The notes below the pieces were generated by a model. That model saw nothing but the letters and a program-made list of their open reading frames with translations. It was not told the DNA's origin and ran no database searches. This document shows, in pieces, positions 1 through 11,084 of a stretch of 64,000 bases of DNA. The number at the start of each line of letters is the position of its first letter. Position 1 is the first letter of the stretch. Both the position numbers and the translations under genes were made by a program. The stretch spans positions 41,806,905 through 41,870,904 of the forward strand of contig CM077010.1 in assembly GCA_039090855.1 (NCBI GenBank), written 5' to 3'. The stretch is from Macrothele yani. Lineage: Eukaryota > Arthropoda > Arachnida > Araneae > Macrothelidae.

Positions 1-707
1 TCCCTGATCTGGTGGCAGGTCACCAGTGTTGTGTCAGGTCTTGCTCCAACCTGCTGTAGGAGGACACCCTTGTGGTTTAGCAGTGCTGGTCGTTTCGAGT
101 GCAGATTGTCGAGCTGACGGTACTACATATCGGCGTCTGATAATGGTGTTTCCCGGCATCACCTTAAAAACACAACACGCAAGTCCTACCAAACAGACGG
201 CAGGGCCTAACGTGGGCGTGAGCTGAATTTGGAGGTCGGCACGAGCTTCTGTTTTGAGTCCAACCACTCTTTCCGGGCGCTGACATTGCCATACAGGACC
301 CACTTTTTGTCACCTGTCACAATGCGGTCCACGACCAGTTCGGCTTAGTCACGTGGAAGCAGGAAAATGCACGTACTCATGCGATTTGCTTTCTGCTCAA
401 ATGTGAGTTGATGAATATTCCATCTTGTGCATCTTCTCAATTTGACGCAGGTGCGTGATAATGCTCATGTTGGAAGTCTCTAGTTGTTCGGCGAACTTCC
501 GCGCGATCACACGTGAGTCTGTATGTACTAAGGCTTCAGCACGTCAAAAATTTCCTTCTCGAAACCGTTTGAACCAATGACAGCACTGATAATGTGATAT
601 GACATTGAAGTACACACTGGTAATGTTCCTTACAGCACTTGCGGAGGTATCCGCCATTGCAGCTCATACAGCATGCAATTGAGGATGTGCTCCTTATCCA
701 CTTCCAT
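1..707 (-). pseudogene. mariner transposase, degraded, truncated by window edge
   Basis: Read on the minus strand from an ATG at 707, the sequence gives a typical mariner N-terminus (MEVDKEHILNCMLYE), then a helix-turn-helix-like region, then a stretch around 300-240 with the DRIVTGDKKW signature that carries the first catalytic Asp, then a HKGVLL-like segment near the left edge. Several stops and frame changes break it, so it cannot encode an active enzyme. Mariner transposases are about 345 residues with a D,D34D triad; only the N-terminal two thirds lie in the window. No terminal inverted repeat was found next to the 5' end. Family assignment is by motif recognition. Confidence 0.8.
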
Positions 708-1822
708 GTTGGCTAGCGCTTACACTCTTCGCCTTCTGAAGACTAACTGCTACTGACTTAAGCCACCTACCTGTCTATGTCATGCTGGTGTACTGAGCAA
801 TCTCAGTGGCCAAAATGGGGGCTTCGAATTCGGGTTTTTCGTCATCGGAGAATACTTTCTTTCCAACCCAATAGAAACACACCCATTCAGCATGCCGAAA
901 ACAGAAGATCTCTACTGCTAGACAGTCAAGGTGAACTCGTATTGGTTTTTAACCGTTTTGTTTAAAACAGTTAACGATGCCTCTATTTCATAGGAAGGTA
1001 CAATCAGGGCTCACAGAGAAACGTTTCCGTTCACACAATCCAGAGGATGGGTCTAAGGAGTCGATGGCTTGATCATGTGACCATATTAACAGGCCATCAT
1101 AGGAGTCCAGTCCAGATTGTGTTTGGAGTCCTCGTGGCTGTACTTTGAACGACTGAAGAATATTCTCCTCGTGCGATTGATTAGATTCTAGCTCTAATAT
1201 GGCGAGAGGACATTTTTTGACATGAAATACGTAACGTTAAAACACACATGCAGCGTAAAGTACTTTGCTTTTGAAGAGTTACTCTGGATTTCAACGGCAA
1301 ACATCAAAATTGTCATTCAACAATTCATGGTGGAGCTTAATCGTCCGAGTGCTCTCGTTAAATTAAGTTCTGTTTTTCTTAATTTTAAATTTAAACTATT
1401 CTAATATTAATTAAAAGAGCTTAAAGGTTTAATAAATTAAGGAGCACATGTTTATATTTGCATCATTTTACATATAAAGAGGATGTTCGCACATTTTTAG
1501 AACGATTTTCCAGCAATATAAATAATGTTTAAAATAAAATTATTTCTGTCTTAAATGCTCTATCTGATTGCCTTTTCTATGAACTGTGAATCTATATCTA
1601 TATTTCCAAGATGAAATGGGAATTTCTTAAAATTGGTGGTGGTATTTTATTCCGCTTCTCTTCCACTGCTTTCCATATTCCAATCATTATTTTAATTCTG
1701 GGTTTAGAGAGTTCTCTTTTAGCAGTCCGAAGGCACAATAATCCGTTTGTGACACATCTACGGACTTTGAAGGAATGTGAGCAAAACGTGTAGATTAGAT
1801 ACCAGTCTCTTTCTTCGTTTTT
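708..1822. other. no gene seen
   Basis: AT-rich DNA with only short open frames of random appearance. I recognise no coding motif, RNA gene or transposon end here. Confidence 0.5.
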
Positions 1823-2500
1823 TACGCTTTGCAACCGTAGGTTGAAGAAGCGTATATGCTCCAGCTTTGTTCGTCTGTCTAATTTCGGTGAAATTTTAGT
1901 ATATGATAGGAGGTCACCTGGAGACAAACCCTATTGAAAATGGTGAGGTGGGGTCAAAGGTCAGGACATAGCGTTATGCATTCCATTGCTCTTATGCATC
2001 ATAACATGGTTCGATTTCGATGAAATTTTAGTATGCCGTAGAGGACCACCTAGGAACGAACCCTATTGAAAATGGGGGAAGTGAAGTCCAAGGTCAGGAC
2101 ATAGGAGTGGGATGCATTCCATAGCCGTTATGCGTCATAACTTGCGTAAAAATGGTTCGATTTCGATGACATTTTAGTACGTTGTAGGGTACCATCTGGG
2201 GACGAACCCTATTGAAAATGGGTGAGATGAGGTCAAAGGTCAGGACATAGGATCGGGATCCATTCCATTGCCTTTATGCGTTAAAACTTACGTAAAAATG
2301 CTTCAATTGAGACAAAACTTGTCATGTTATTCCGTAAGTATACTTTACCAGTTCTGCTGAATATCATCGAAATGGGGTCAAAGGTCAGGTCATAGGAGCG
2401 AGATTTATTCTACAGATACTAACCTCATAACTTGAGTACTGATTTCTGGTATGTTCGAAAGCGTATCATATTGAATGCAGTGCATGATTTTACTAGCTAG
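1823..2500 (+). repeat. family 1 tandem-core element, copy A
   Basis: Starts with an imperfect hairpin (TACGCTTTGCAACC, then GGTTGAAGAAGCGTA) and a TTTGTTCGTCTGTCT stretch. It continues as about four head-to-tail units of roughly 150 bp carrying AATTTTAGTATG, CCCTATTGAAAATGG and GTCAAAGGTCAGGACATAG. It ends with GAAAGCGTATCATA and GCATGATTTTACTA. The end is an inverted copy of the start motif. No protein is encoded; long open frames across it are side effects of the repeat. Copy B follows directly in the same orientation. Confidence 0.8.
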
Positions 2501-3087
2501 TTTACGTTTTCCAACCGTAGGTTGAAGAAGCGTATTTGCTCCAGCTTTGTCTGTCTGTCCGCACGATAACACACGTAAAAATGGTTCAATTTCGATGAAA
2601 TTTTATTATGCGGTAAGGGACAACCTGGGGACGAACCCTATTGAAAATGGGCTAAATAGGGTAAAAGGTCAGGACATAGGAGCAAGATCCATTCCATCGC
2701 CCTTATTCATCATAATGTATGTAAAAATGCTTCGATTGCGACAGAACTTCATCATGTTGTTCCGGAGGTATACGGAACCGATTCTGTTGAATATCATCAA
2801 AATGGGGTCAAAGGTCAGGACACAGGAGTGAGATTTATTCCACATCCATTATCCTCATAACTTGACTAAAAATGCTTCTATTGCGACAAAACTGCAGTAT
2901 GTTGTTCAGGAGGTACACTGAGCCAATTCCATTTAATATAATCGAAATGGGATCAAAGGTCAGGTCACAGGAGCGAGATTTATTCCACAGTCATTGTCCT
3001 CATAACTTGAGGAATAACTTGAGTAATGATTCCTGGTATGTTGGACAGCGTATCATAATCAATGCATTGCATGATTTTACTAAATTG
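2501..3087 (+). repeat. family 1 tandem-core element, copy B
   Basis: Second copy, head-to-tail with copy A with no spacer. It has the same 5' hairpin (TACGTTTTCCAACC with GGTTGAAGAAGCGTA at 2503-2535), about three internal units, and the same end (GGACAGCGTATCATAATC, then GCATTGCATGATTTTACTAA). The later units differ from the early ones: they carry TTCGATTGCGACA and CATGTTGTTCCGGAGGTATAC, so two unit subtypes exist in a fixed order. Confidence 0.8.
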
Positions 3088-3444
3088 TTTACAGTTGGTA
3101 CAGAAATTTTTAACGACTTAGCGAGTGCTTTTTGTGTCGGTGGATTTTCTTTTAAGACCAGAGACCTTACTTTTGAAATAGTCGTAAAAGTACGTACCTT
3201 CTTTCGATATTCGTTTGGTGTTTTTTTTTTCCCCGTTAAAAGCAATGCTTGACGATTTTCTCCCATGTTATTAATAATATTGCTTATTATACATTTAGAA
3301 ATGCTAATTATATGATTTTCAAAGCTTTTTTTGGTAACAGCATACGAATATTTCTCTTCTTAGAGAGTAAAAACATAACCTCCTATCCACAGCTTGTCTA
3401 TGTGTGCCATTTTCTTAGCAAACGATATTTAACTTTAGCAGATG
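3088..3444. other. no gene seen
   Basis: Short AT-rich spacer between a family 1 repeat and a minisatellite. No supported coding or RNA feature. Confidence 0.4.
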
Positions 3445-3728
3445 TTTCTTTCGTGTTCATCTAACACGCTGTTGCCAGTTTCGAATTTCTGAACTTCTTT
3501 TGTTTTTCTGTAATTCATTTCGTGTTCATCTAACACGCGGTTGCCAGTTTCGAATTTTTTGAACTTCTTTTGTTTTTCTGTAATTTCTTTCGTGTTCATC
3601 TAACACGCTGTTGTCAATTTCGAATTTTTGAACTTGTTTTGTTTTCCTGTAATTTCTTTCGTGTTCATGTAGCACGCTGTTGCCAGTTTCGAATTTTTGA
3701 ACTTCTTTTGTTTTTCTGTAATTTCTTA
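3445..3728 (+). repeat. minisatellite, about 69-bp unit, four copies
   Basis: Four consecutive copies of a unit beginning TTTCGTGTTCATCTAACACG and ending in TTTTGTTTTTCTGTAA, with few differences between copies. Each unit contains the inverted pair CGTGTT / AACACG, so each can form a small hairpin. Open frames on both strands repeat the same peptide and are artefacts of the repeat. Confidence 0.85.
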
Positions 3729-3889
3729 TCAAAAATGTTTTACAAATCCATGAACATCCTCTGTATTTTAAAGAAAATGTGGCCAGCCATCTAATAATTT
3801 TAAAACATTAGTCGCGCGGCTTTATAGAAATTTGACAGCACTCTGTTGTCGGATGATACTAGGCTCCTTTCAAAGTTCAAAGACAGCAT

Positions 3890-4150
3890 TTCGTATCAGG
3901 AGGCCGTCTGTGCGCACGAATGGTCTGGGAAGGTGGATTCAATCGAAGCATTTCATGTGCTCTGTCCCTCGATTTGAATCCGATCGAAGATTTGCGGGAG
4001 CATGTATGCGAACATAGCTTTCGTCGGTCCACGTGTGTTCCTCCGTTCTTCGTCTAACTGCGTGAAATCATTGTGTCCAACTGGTAAAGAAACAATTGCT
4101 AACATCTGCCGTCTTTTAATGCAGTTGATGCCAGGCCGGAGGTGACCCAT
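3890..4150 (+). pseudogene. Tc1-like transposase C-terminal fragment
   Basis: One plus-strand frame reads ALSLDLNPIEDLREHVCE. This matches the Tc1 signature around the third catalytic acidic residue (SPDLNPIEHLW). It is followed, after a stop, by LREIIVSNW and a segment like IANICRLLMQLMPGRR, which matches the family C-terminus. Only the last third of a transposase is present and it carries a stop. No inverted repeats were found. Confidence 0.65.
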
Positions 4151-4169
4151 CACGCTATTAAGCAAGCGG

Positions 4170-5699
4170 GTATACTCTTGTGTTTTATAAGTGTATATTA
4201 ATGATTATCAAATAATAATTTATCTGGGCGTCAATTCCAGAATTTCGGAAGACTCAGGCTGGCGTCCATACGGTTTCCTCACATTAAACGATTTTTTCAA
4301 TATTCACAATTTTGCTGAATGATCTAATTTTTCAAAGGAGTAATCCTTGCGATTGCCCTGTGTATTAAAATGGTATAGGTCTGATAATATGAGAATAGCA
4401 TAGTTGTTGCTTTCGTTCATATAGCGCAGCTTCTCTTCATTTTTTCACAATAATTACTGGTCTTAAATTAAGTTCATGTGACTCGTTCTAATATTATATG
4501 CTCACGCGTGTGGTTGACATACAAAAAGGAATAAGAATATAAGCCTATTTGCATCGGTTTAAAAGTGTTGGATCATCAACGTCTTGCTCCTAGTTAAGAA
4601 AAAGAATATTTTAAGGTAATGTAAATGCCCCTCAGAAAAGCCACGTGGACGAAAGCCACTCTCATTACCTTCAACGAAGGAATGGAAATTTTTATGTATG
4701 ATGGTGGCTTCAATGTGGGAGTATTTTTTATACAAGATACCGCACCATGCCCTTCCAACAAAGTGAATTCCCTGAGTGTGACAGATATCTAACCGTAACT
4801 TCTCCAAAGCAAACTCAGTAACAAAAAGCAATTGGCTCGCATTCAAAATAAGGCTTCCCAACTTGTGTGGAATTCTACAACACACTCACTTACGCACCGT
4901 GTTTCTTTCAGATAAAAGCCTTCCTACGTTATTTTAGAAAGTTAAATAGGATCTTGTGATCCTTTTAAGTCTGAACACAATCGCCTTGAATTAAATAGCA
5001 TCAAACTCTGTTTTACGAATTTTAGAAACAAGCAAAAGGTCTTTTCATTCTTTTAGCTCTTCGATTTTAAAGATAGTGTGTTCTAAAGATTGCATACTGA
5101 AATTATTATCGCAGTCTAATTTTTTTCGCTGTGATGTGATCTACAATTCGTTTCATATTTTTTTTGAAAATTCGGTATCACGTTCCTCAACATATCCCAC
5201 GATATCCTTATTGTTCCCTTTGCTTTCTTAGATTCTTTTACAACATGGAAAGTAACTGATGTCATTGTTTGCTGTGATTTTTCTGTATCTCAAAAATACA
5301 AAGGTACAGTGACCAGATACAGTGAGATACAGTGATTATAAGAGTCACGTTCGTGGCGTCTCGTTTTGAGTCTTATAAGGTGTCAGTTTTACAAACTTTC
5401 AAGTACTTATATATTTAGTGTTGTATATCATACCCTATAGTAATAATAATTTTTCACATTCTGTTATAAGAAATTTCGTTAGTTTAAAAATCATTAGGAT
5501 TACAAGAATGTGAATATAGAAATTTATGTTGTAAAATACGCATTTGCGATAACGTCTCCTTTTATAAAACAAAGCAGTAATAAATGCTTACTTGAAATAC
5601 GAGATATATTTATTGTTTTAATGGATTTAGCAAAATTCCATCGTACATTCGGTACAAAAGTCGTAGATACAATAGTACATGTTGTCCAAAAACTTGTTA
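4170..5699. other. no gene seen
   Basis: About 1.5 kb of AT-rich sequence. A 108-codon open frame on the minus strand (4559-4885) has no motif that I recognise and unremarkable composition, so it is not called as a gene. Confidence 0.5.
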
Positions 5700-5910
5700 C
5701 CTCCCCAGTGGCGCAGTGGTCTAAACGATGGCTCCTGATCATTCGTGGGAGATAAGTCCGGGTTTGCCCGGTGAGGTTGTGTTTGTCATGCGGCAGTGGC
5801 TCTCTCCCTTCATTGGAGTCAGTGACCCTAAATTAGGAACGGGCGAATGCTTATAGCCCGTTGAGTAGCTCATGGTGGTCGTTAAACCTCCAATCAACAA
5901 AAAACAAACT
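5700..5910 (+). mobile_element. tRNA-derived SINE (family S1), diverged
   Basis: Has an RNA polymerase III A box (AGTGGCGCAGTGGTCTAAA), a decayed B box, then the S1 body (TGTGTTTGTCATGCGGCAGTGGCTCTCTCCC split by changes; AGTGACCCTAAATTAGGAAC; TGGTCGTTAAACCTCCAATC) and a short A-rich tail. It is clearly older than the copies near 22, 25, 27 and 51 kb. Confidence 0.85.
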
Positions 5911-7489
5911 TGCCGATTTTCCTTACAATTTTTTGTGCTACATGTTCGAGGTTGTAAAGCACTATTTCAGGAACAATATTTTAAATTCCAACGTATTTTT
6001 TTTTCTAAGAATCTGCAGCGTTTGAAATGCGTTTTTTAAGCTTACCTCCATAAACACCTGCATTCTTTCTGTAACTTAAGTTTCTTTTATTTACTCCTGA
6101 ATTTCTTCAATGATTTAACTATCTGCTTCTTTGAAAGTTATTTGACGTCTGCGTTAGATGCTTTTACAAAACTTGTTCTCGTTTCTTTATTAATCCAGTT
6201 TTCAAGAAGTAGTGAAATTCATCTGATTCTCCTTTCTCCCGAGCCATTGCTTTTGTAAAATCCTGCTTTACAGAAGCAGTTAGAATTGCAGATGTTTGTC
6301 GAACATTTTCTCAGCTACAGGAAACAATTTGAATTGAAAACAAAGATATATTTTTCTCGATTTCCTATGGCGATCCCTCGCCCGCGTGAATTGCACCTGC
6401 AATTTTCTCTTTCGTGTTCTTTCAGTAATGCGTTTTAAAGGTCTTACCATCCCTTTGTCGAGAGCGTAGGTATTCAAAATCGTGTTTAAGGGCAACAAGA
6501 CCAGTCTCCCGTTTATTACACGTTCATTGAGATGAGCTGAAAAACAATTTGACATCGACACAAGATATTTTCCCTCCGAAATTCCTTACCTAATTCTAAA
6601 AGATATTCAATGAAAAATTTGCAGTTGATCCCTAGATTCTTTGAAGGTTTGTAATCGACAGGAAGTTGTTTAATGCCTTTAAAACATTTTTACACACCGG
6701 CCACTGAATTAGAAACCTTTATGCAAATGTACGTAAACGTCACTTACGCAGCTCAAATGCAAAATACGTGGTCACGTGCGTCACCACGTGATCTAGGCAA
6801 CTATTTAAGGCTACTGCTCGTCAGTAATAGTCAGTAGTGTTGATCCCAATAGGAAAATTCAAAGGATCTTTCGGAGAAAGTGGTTATTGTGGGTTGTGAA
6901 GTGTATTCTCAGTAAACTTTCATTTTTAGTTCCTTTTCCTATGTAAATTTGAATTTGTTCTCTTTTATACTTTCCAAACTTAACGTTATGTTTTTTCCCT
7001 CAAACGAGAATGATGTTGGCAACACCCTGAGGTCGGAACAAGAGTGGTCGGATAAGAACAATAGATAAAAAGGCAATGCAGCGATTCTTTTTATGGAGAG
7101 AGATGTTGGATGGTGAACGCTAATAGTTCGTTTCGATACACGACTGCTTAAATTGCCCTTGAAGTATTTGTGAAGGCTATGTGTTTCACTTTAATAACAG
7201 TTTTGGGTTCCAGTTCTAGTTCCAGTGTTGTGTAGTTAAATTGATTGTGTATATAATCCAAGTGTTCGTGATCTCGCCTTGTTGAAGTGCAAAAAATCAA
7301 GTGCTTATTGACAGCAACAAAAATTTAGCTGTAAGTAAGCTTCCTGACTTTATTTGAGTGACTCGTATTTCACTATAGGTGAAGTTTTGATTTATATAGT
7401 GTTTCAGTAAATCATCTACACGCAAGCGCTACAGGGTGCTTATTTGACTGGAGCGAGGATTTCGATAACAGGCTTGTTTTTCAAAAGAG
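5911..7489. other. no gene seen apart from a promoter-like cluster
   Basis: Mostly AT-rich DNA without recognisable coding sequence. The only structured feature is a promoter-like cluster at 6773-6840, listed separately. Confidence 0.45.
6773..6840 (+). promoter_or_regulatory. possible core promoter with two E-boxes
   Basis: Two CACGTG E-boxes lie 12 bp apart (6773-6778, 6785-6790). A TATTTAAG TATA-like box follows at 6802-6809, then two TCAGT arthropod-type initiators; the second (6831-6835) puts its A 31 bp after the first T of the TATA box. The spacing is that of a real core promoter. No downstream coding exon was recognised, so the target is unknown. Confidence 0.35.
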
Positions 7490-8385
7490 GTGATAATCTG
7501 TAAAAAAAACAGCCCGCATTGCTTGTCTAAGAGACGAAACTGTGATTCGACGGCATTCTGTAAGGAACAAGATAGCCGTCGTCCGAGAAGGCTTGTACGA
7601 AGAAACAGGACTTCCTGTGTGCAACGATTGACCAAAATGTTCAATAAAGGATATTCGCAACCATTACCTCAGGGAACTATGCGTAGGGAATTGAAGAGGA
7701 TTGGTGCTGGCAGTCGGAAGTCACTAATTTCTGTGAAGAACTGGAAAGCTCGCTTACAGTGATGTCAGGAACACCATGACTAGGCACTGAAAAAACGTCA
7801 TGTAGACCGACGAGTCGTGGTACGCTTTGTTCTGTGCCGACAGTAGGCAGAGAGTTTTGCGGTAGCCTCATGAAGTATCGGTCCCAGCTTGCTTTGTAAA
7901 CACAGCTCAAGGCTCTGGAGGTGCAGCATGTTCTTCTGGATCCCCTGATATTGCTGAGAGGTCGAGTGTCCTCCAAGGATTATCTAAATATTGTTGTCGA
8001 CCAACCTGCAATGTTGACTTTTGTCAACGCCATCCTGCAATGTTGCCTTTGATCCAACAAGTGATGGCTGTTTCATGAACGACAGTGCTACTGCCCATCG
8101 CCCAAGATATGTTCAGCAGTGGTTCATCGAGCATGACAGCGACTTTCACCATCTTCCCTAGCCAGCACAAAGCCCAGATCTGAACCCCATTGAGAATGTA
8201 CGGAGCATGTTCGAAAAAAAGATCCGTGAGTAAAGCCCTCTTCCGTCAAATCTGAGCCAGTTTAAAGGACTGTCGCGTGAACGCTTGGTATGCTGCAGAA
8301 GTAGATGCAATCCAACACCTTGTCGAATCTACGTCAAACAGCACTGGTGCTGTACTTCGGGCTAAAAAAGGTCCAGTCTGGTATA
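7490..8385 (+). pseudogene. Tc1-like transposase, degraded
   Basis: Pieces in several frames follow the order of a Tc1-like transposase: a helix-turn-helix-like N-terminal segment with QRLTKMFNKG (like QLTAEFNAG), GYSQPLPQGTMRRELKRIGAG, then FMNDSATAHRPRYVQQWF around the second catalytic site (the Asp-Asn pair is altered), AQSPDLNPIENVRSMFEKK around the third, and a C-terminal LVESTSNSTGAVLRAKKGP. At least four frame changes or stops are present. The family is usually about 340 residues, so nearly the whole gene length is represented. Confidence 0.8.
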
Positions 8386-8389
8386 CTTT

Positions 8390-8607
8390 TCCTTTAATTG
8401 GAGGTTTAACGACACACCGTGAGCAACTCAATGGGCTATAAGCAGTCGCCCGTCCCTAATTTAGGGCCAATGGTTCTAGGGAAGGGAAAGAGCCAGCGCC
8501 GTGAGACAAGCACGGTGTACATGCCACATCGGGATTCTAACGTGAACCCATCTCGGACGAATGATCAGAAGCCAGCGCTTAGCCCACTGCGCAACCGAGT
8601 CGGCCCA
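8390..8607 (-). mobile_element. SINE S1, minus orientation
   Basis: Reads as the complement of the S1 consensus: TTGGAGGTTTAACGAC, GAGCAACTCAATGGGCTATA, CCTAATTTAGGG, then a mutated B box and A box (ACTGCGCAACC). It abuts the end of the Tc1-like pseudogene. Confidence 0.85.
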
Positions 8608-9230
8608 ATCTGGTATTGAAAAAAGTTTCTAATTCAGTAGCCGGTACGTTAGAACACTCGATTTTTCCAGTGATGAATGAATCAAAAGGATTATTACGAC
8701 GTCCGTTTCCCTCAGTAAGTTGCAAAATCGTTTTTAAACATCCTGCAACGCTCAGGTAGTATTCTACAGTACAGACTCATTTCGCAAACACTGTAAATTT
8801 TGTGCTTAACTCTCAACAATTCCAGCTTAACATTCAAGTATCCATTTCTTCGCAGGTCTCTTCTCACAAGATGATTTTTGTTAAGTACGGTTCTGTTTCT
8901 TTGCTTCCATGGAGTCAAATGCTCTGATATCTTTCCATTCCAAGTTTTTTAAAAAAACATCCTCAAAATTTTCGATCCATCTTCCGTTGATAGTCGGGCA
9001 TTCATAAGTCCTGCTTTCTTGGACCATTAAAAGACAGCCAGAGTGACAAAAGGGCATCTTCAACAACCGCAGTCTTGGTGTTTGAAAAAAAAAAACGACA
9101 ACAACAAAGAAATGAAATTGTCCATTTCATTTCCTTGCTTAAAAACTTTTGCTTGATTTGGTGCGTGGATCAACATGCAACATCCCCTTAACTGCCTTTC
9201 GAATCTAATAAATTGCTTCTTATGTACAAA
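8608..9230. other. no gene seen
   Basis: Spacer between a SINE and a mariner element. Short open frames on the minus strand show no recognisable motif. Confidence 0.45.
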
Positions 9231-10548
9231 GGCCGTTCCATAAAAACTGAGAGAAATTTGTTTTGAGTTGGCAGCAGTGCGAAGGGAGAAAATAACCACG
9301 CAGACGACTAACTGAATTAAGAAAGTATCTATGGCAACAGTTATTAGCCGTGGCAGACGATTCTGATTTTGTTATTGCGTAGTTGTTGAAGGTACGTCTG
9401 CATTTCGCCATACAGCTATGGAGGGGAGTGATTCAGAGTTAAGAAGTGAAATGCATTGTGTGATAACATTTTGCTATCGTTTGGGTAAAACTGCTCCAGA
9501 AACAGCTGATTTACTGAAAAAGCTTACAAAGATAAATGTTTGGGTGAGTCAACGATTTTTTTATGGCACCATGATTTAAAAAAAGGGCGTTTGTCGGCAG
9601 AACACGAACCTAGGCCTGGTCGATCTGAAAGTGTTGTTACGGAGAGTATTGTTCACAGAGTTTGACCAATCCTGCAAGGAGATCGGCGAATAACGTGCAA
9701 AGACATAGCGGTGTCAACTAATATTTCAAAAACCTCGGCATTCCGTATTCTACGCGACAAATTACTGCTGCATCGCGTGTGTTCCAGATGGGTACGTCAT
9801 CACGTGACGAGAGAACAATTGTTTGTCAGAGTTTAGGTGTGTCATGAGTGGAAACAAATGATTGCAAAGGACCCATACTTTCTAAACACAGTAATAACTG
9901 CCGATGAAACATGGATCCACTATTTCGACTCCCTCACGAAGCGCACAACGAGTGTCTGGAAACACACAGGCTCGCCTCCTTTGAAAAAAGTCCGCCAAAC
10001 CAAATCAGCTGGGAAGGTGATGATGAGCATTTCCTTTGATCATAAAGGTGTAGTCTACCAGCATGCCAATCCTCCACAAATTACTGTCAATGCTGAGTAT
10101 TATATTTCAGTCTTGCATCGTCTAGGACGACACATATCGATTAAGCGACCGGAACTGGTGGGAAAATGAACCCTACACCTGATAACGCCCATCCACATGC
10201 GTCTGCTTGTGTACAACAGTTTCTTACGAAATGCAGTGTTGAAATCACGCCATGGCCTGCCTACAGTCCTGGCCTCGCCCCGTGCGATTTCTGGTTGTTT
10301 CCAACAACGAAGGTGAAGTTCCGTTGCGCAACAGTCAACACAGATTCTGACGTTATTCAAGCTGTACAGGGGTCGCTAAAGCAACTTCCACAAAATGCCT
10401 TCACCACATGATTTGAAAAGTGGACTGAACGATACAACCATTGGGTATCATCCGAGGGAAGATACTTTGAGAAAGAATAACATATATTTTGCTGTACCTA
10501 TATTTCTTCATTTTGTGTGATTTTACTCTCAGTTTTTATGGAACGGCC
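9231..10548 (+). mobile_element. full-length mariner element with inverted ends
   Basis: Bounded by a 23-bp inverted repeat: GGCCGTTCCATAAAAACTGA at 9231 and its complement ending at 10548. The 1.3-kb length and the single transposase in the middle fit mariner. A clean TA target duplication is not obvious right at these ends; the outermost bases may be a few bp further out (CAA before GGCC on both sides). Confidence 0.85.
9418..10480 (+). pseudogene. mariner transposase with frame changes
   Basis: Starts with MEGSDSELRSEMHCVITFCY and follows the mariner order: GRLSAEHEPRPGRSESVV, ITCKDIAVSTNISKTSAFRI, then the best preserved piece (9837-10169) with VITADETWIHYFD and the first Asp. PDNAHPHASACVQQF carries the second, and YSPGLAPCDFWLFP the third, so all three catalytic aspartates can still be seen. 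It ends SSEGRYFEKE before TAA at 10478. At least three frame changes and several stops make it inactive. Confidence 0.85.
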
Positions 10549-11049
10549 GTTGAACATTTTGGGCTTTCCTCAAAATTTTAAAAAGCGTTATTGTTATAAA
10601 ATGTGTTTCGGCCTGACGATAGAAAAAACTTTAACCGTAGTGTAAAAGCATTCGTGTTCTTTCGCAAGAGTACAAAAGTACCGTTATGCTTTTTAATCTA
10701 CATGTCATAAACCTTAAATTGTGTTCCTTAGAAATCATGAGCCCTTCTGCCTACAGGAATTGAACAGTAGACGAAGAATTTATTACGAACGCTAGACTCC
10801 TTCCTCGTACCACACTACTTCTTTCAACTGCTTTGTGAAGATACGCTTTCGTCTCCAAAGTATTCTGATTGAAAACTAGTCTCACTAAATGTACGATCGG
10901 AGACAACAAGGCTTGATATGTGGGTGTCTGCAGTAAAAAGGGTCCCAAAGCGGATACATTTATTTTCTGAAGAGATGTCAAATGAAATTTTTTGGGGGAA
11001 AGCATTCAATTAAATTGTTGAAAACAGTATTTCCCATTTAAAATTCCAA
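10549..11049. other. no gene seen
   Basis: Spacer between two transposons; nothing supported. Confidence 0.4.
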
Positions 11050-11084
11050 ATACACGGTCGTATCAGAATAATATGGTCACCTCC

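Noticed and set aside
4559..4885. 108-codon minus-strand open frame
   Set aside because: No recognisable domain; single isolated frame in AT-rich DNA.
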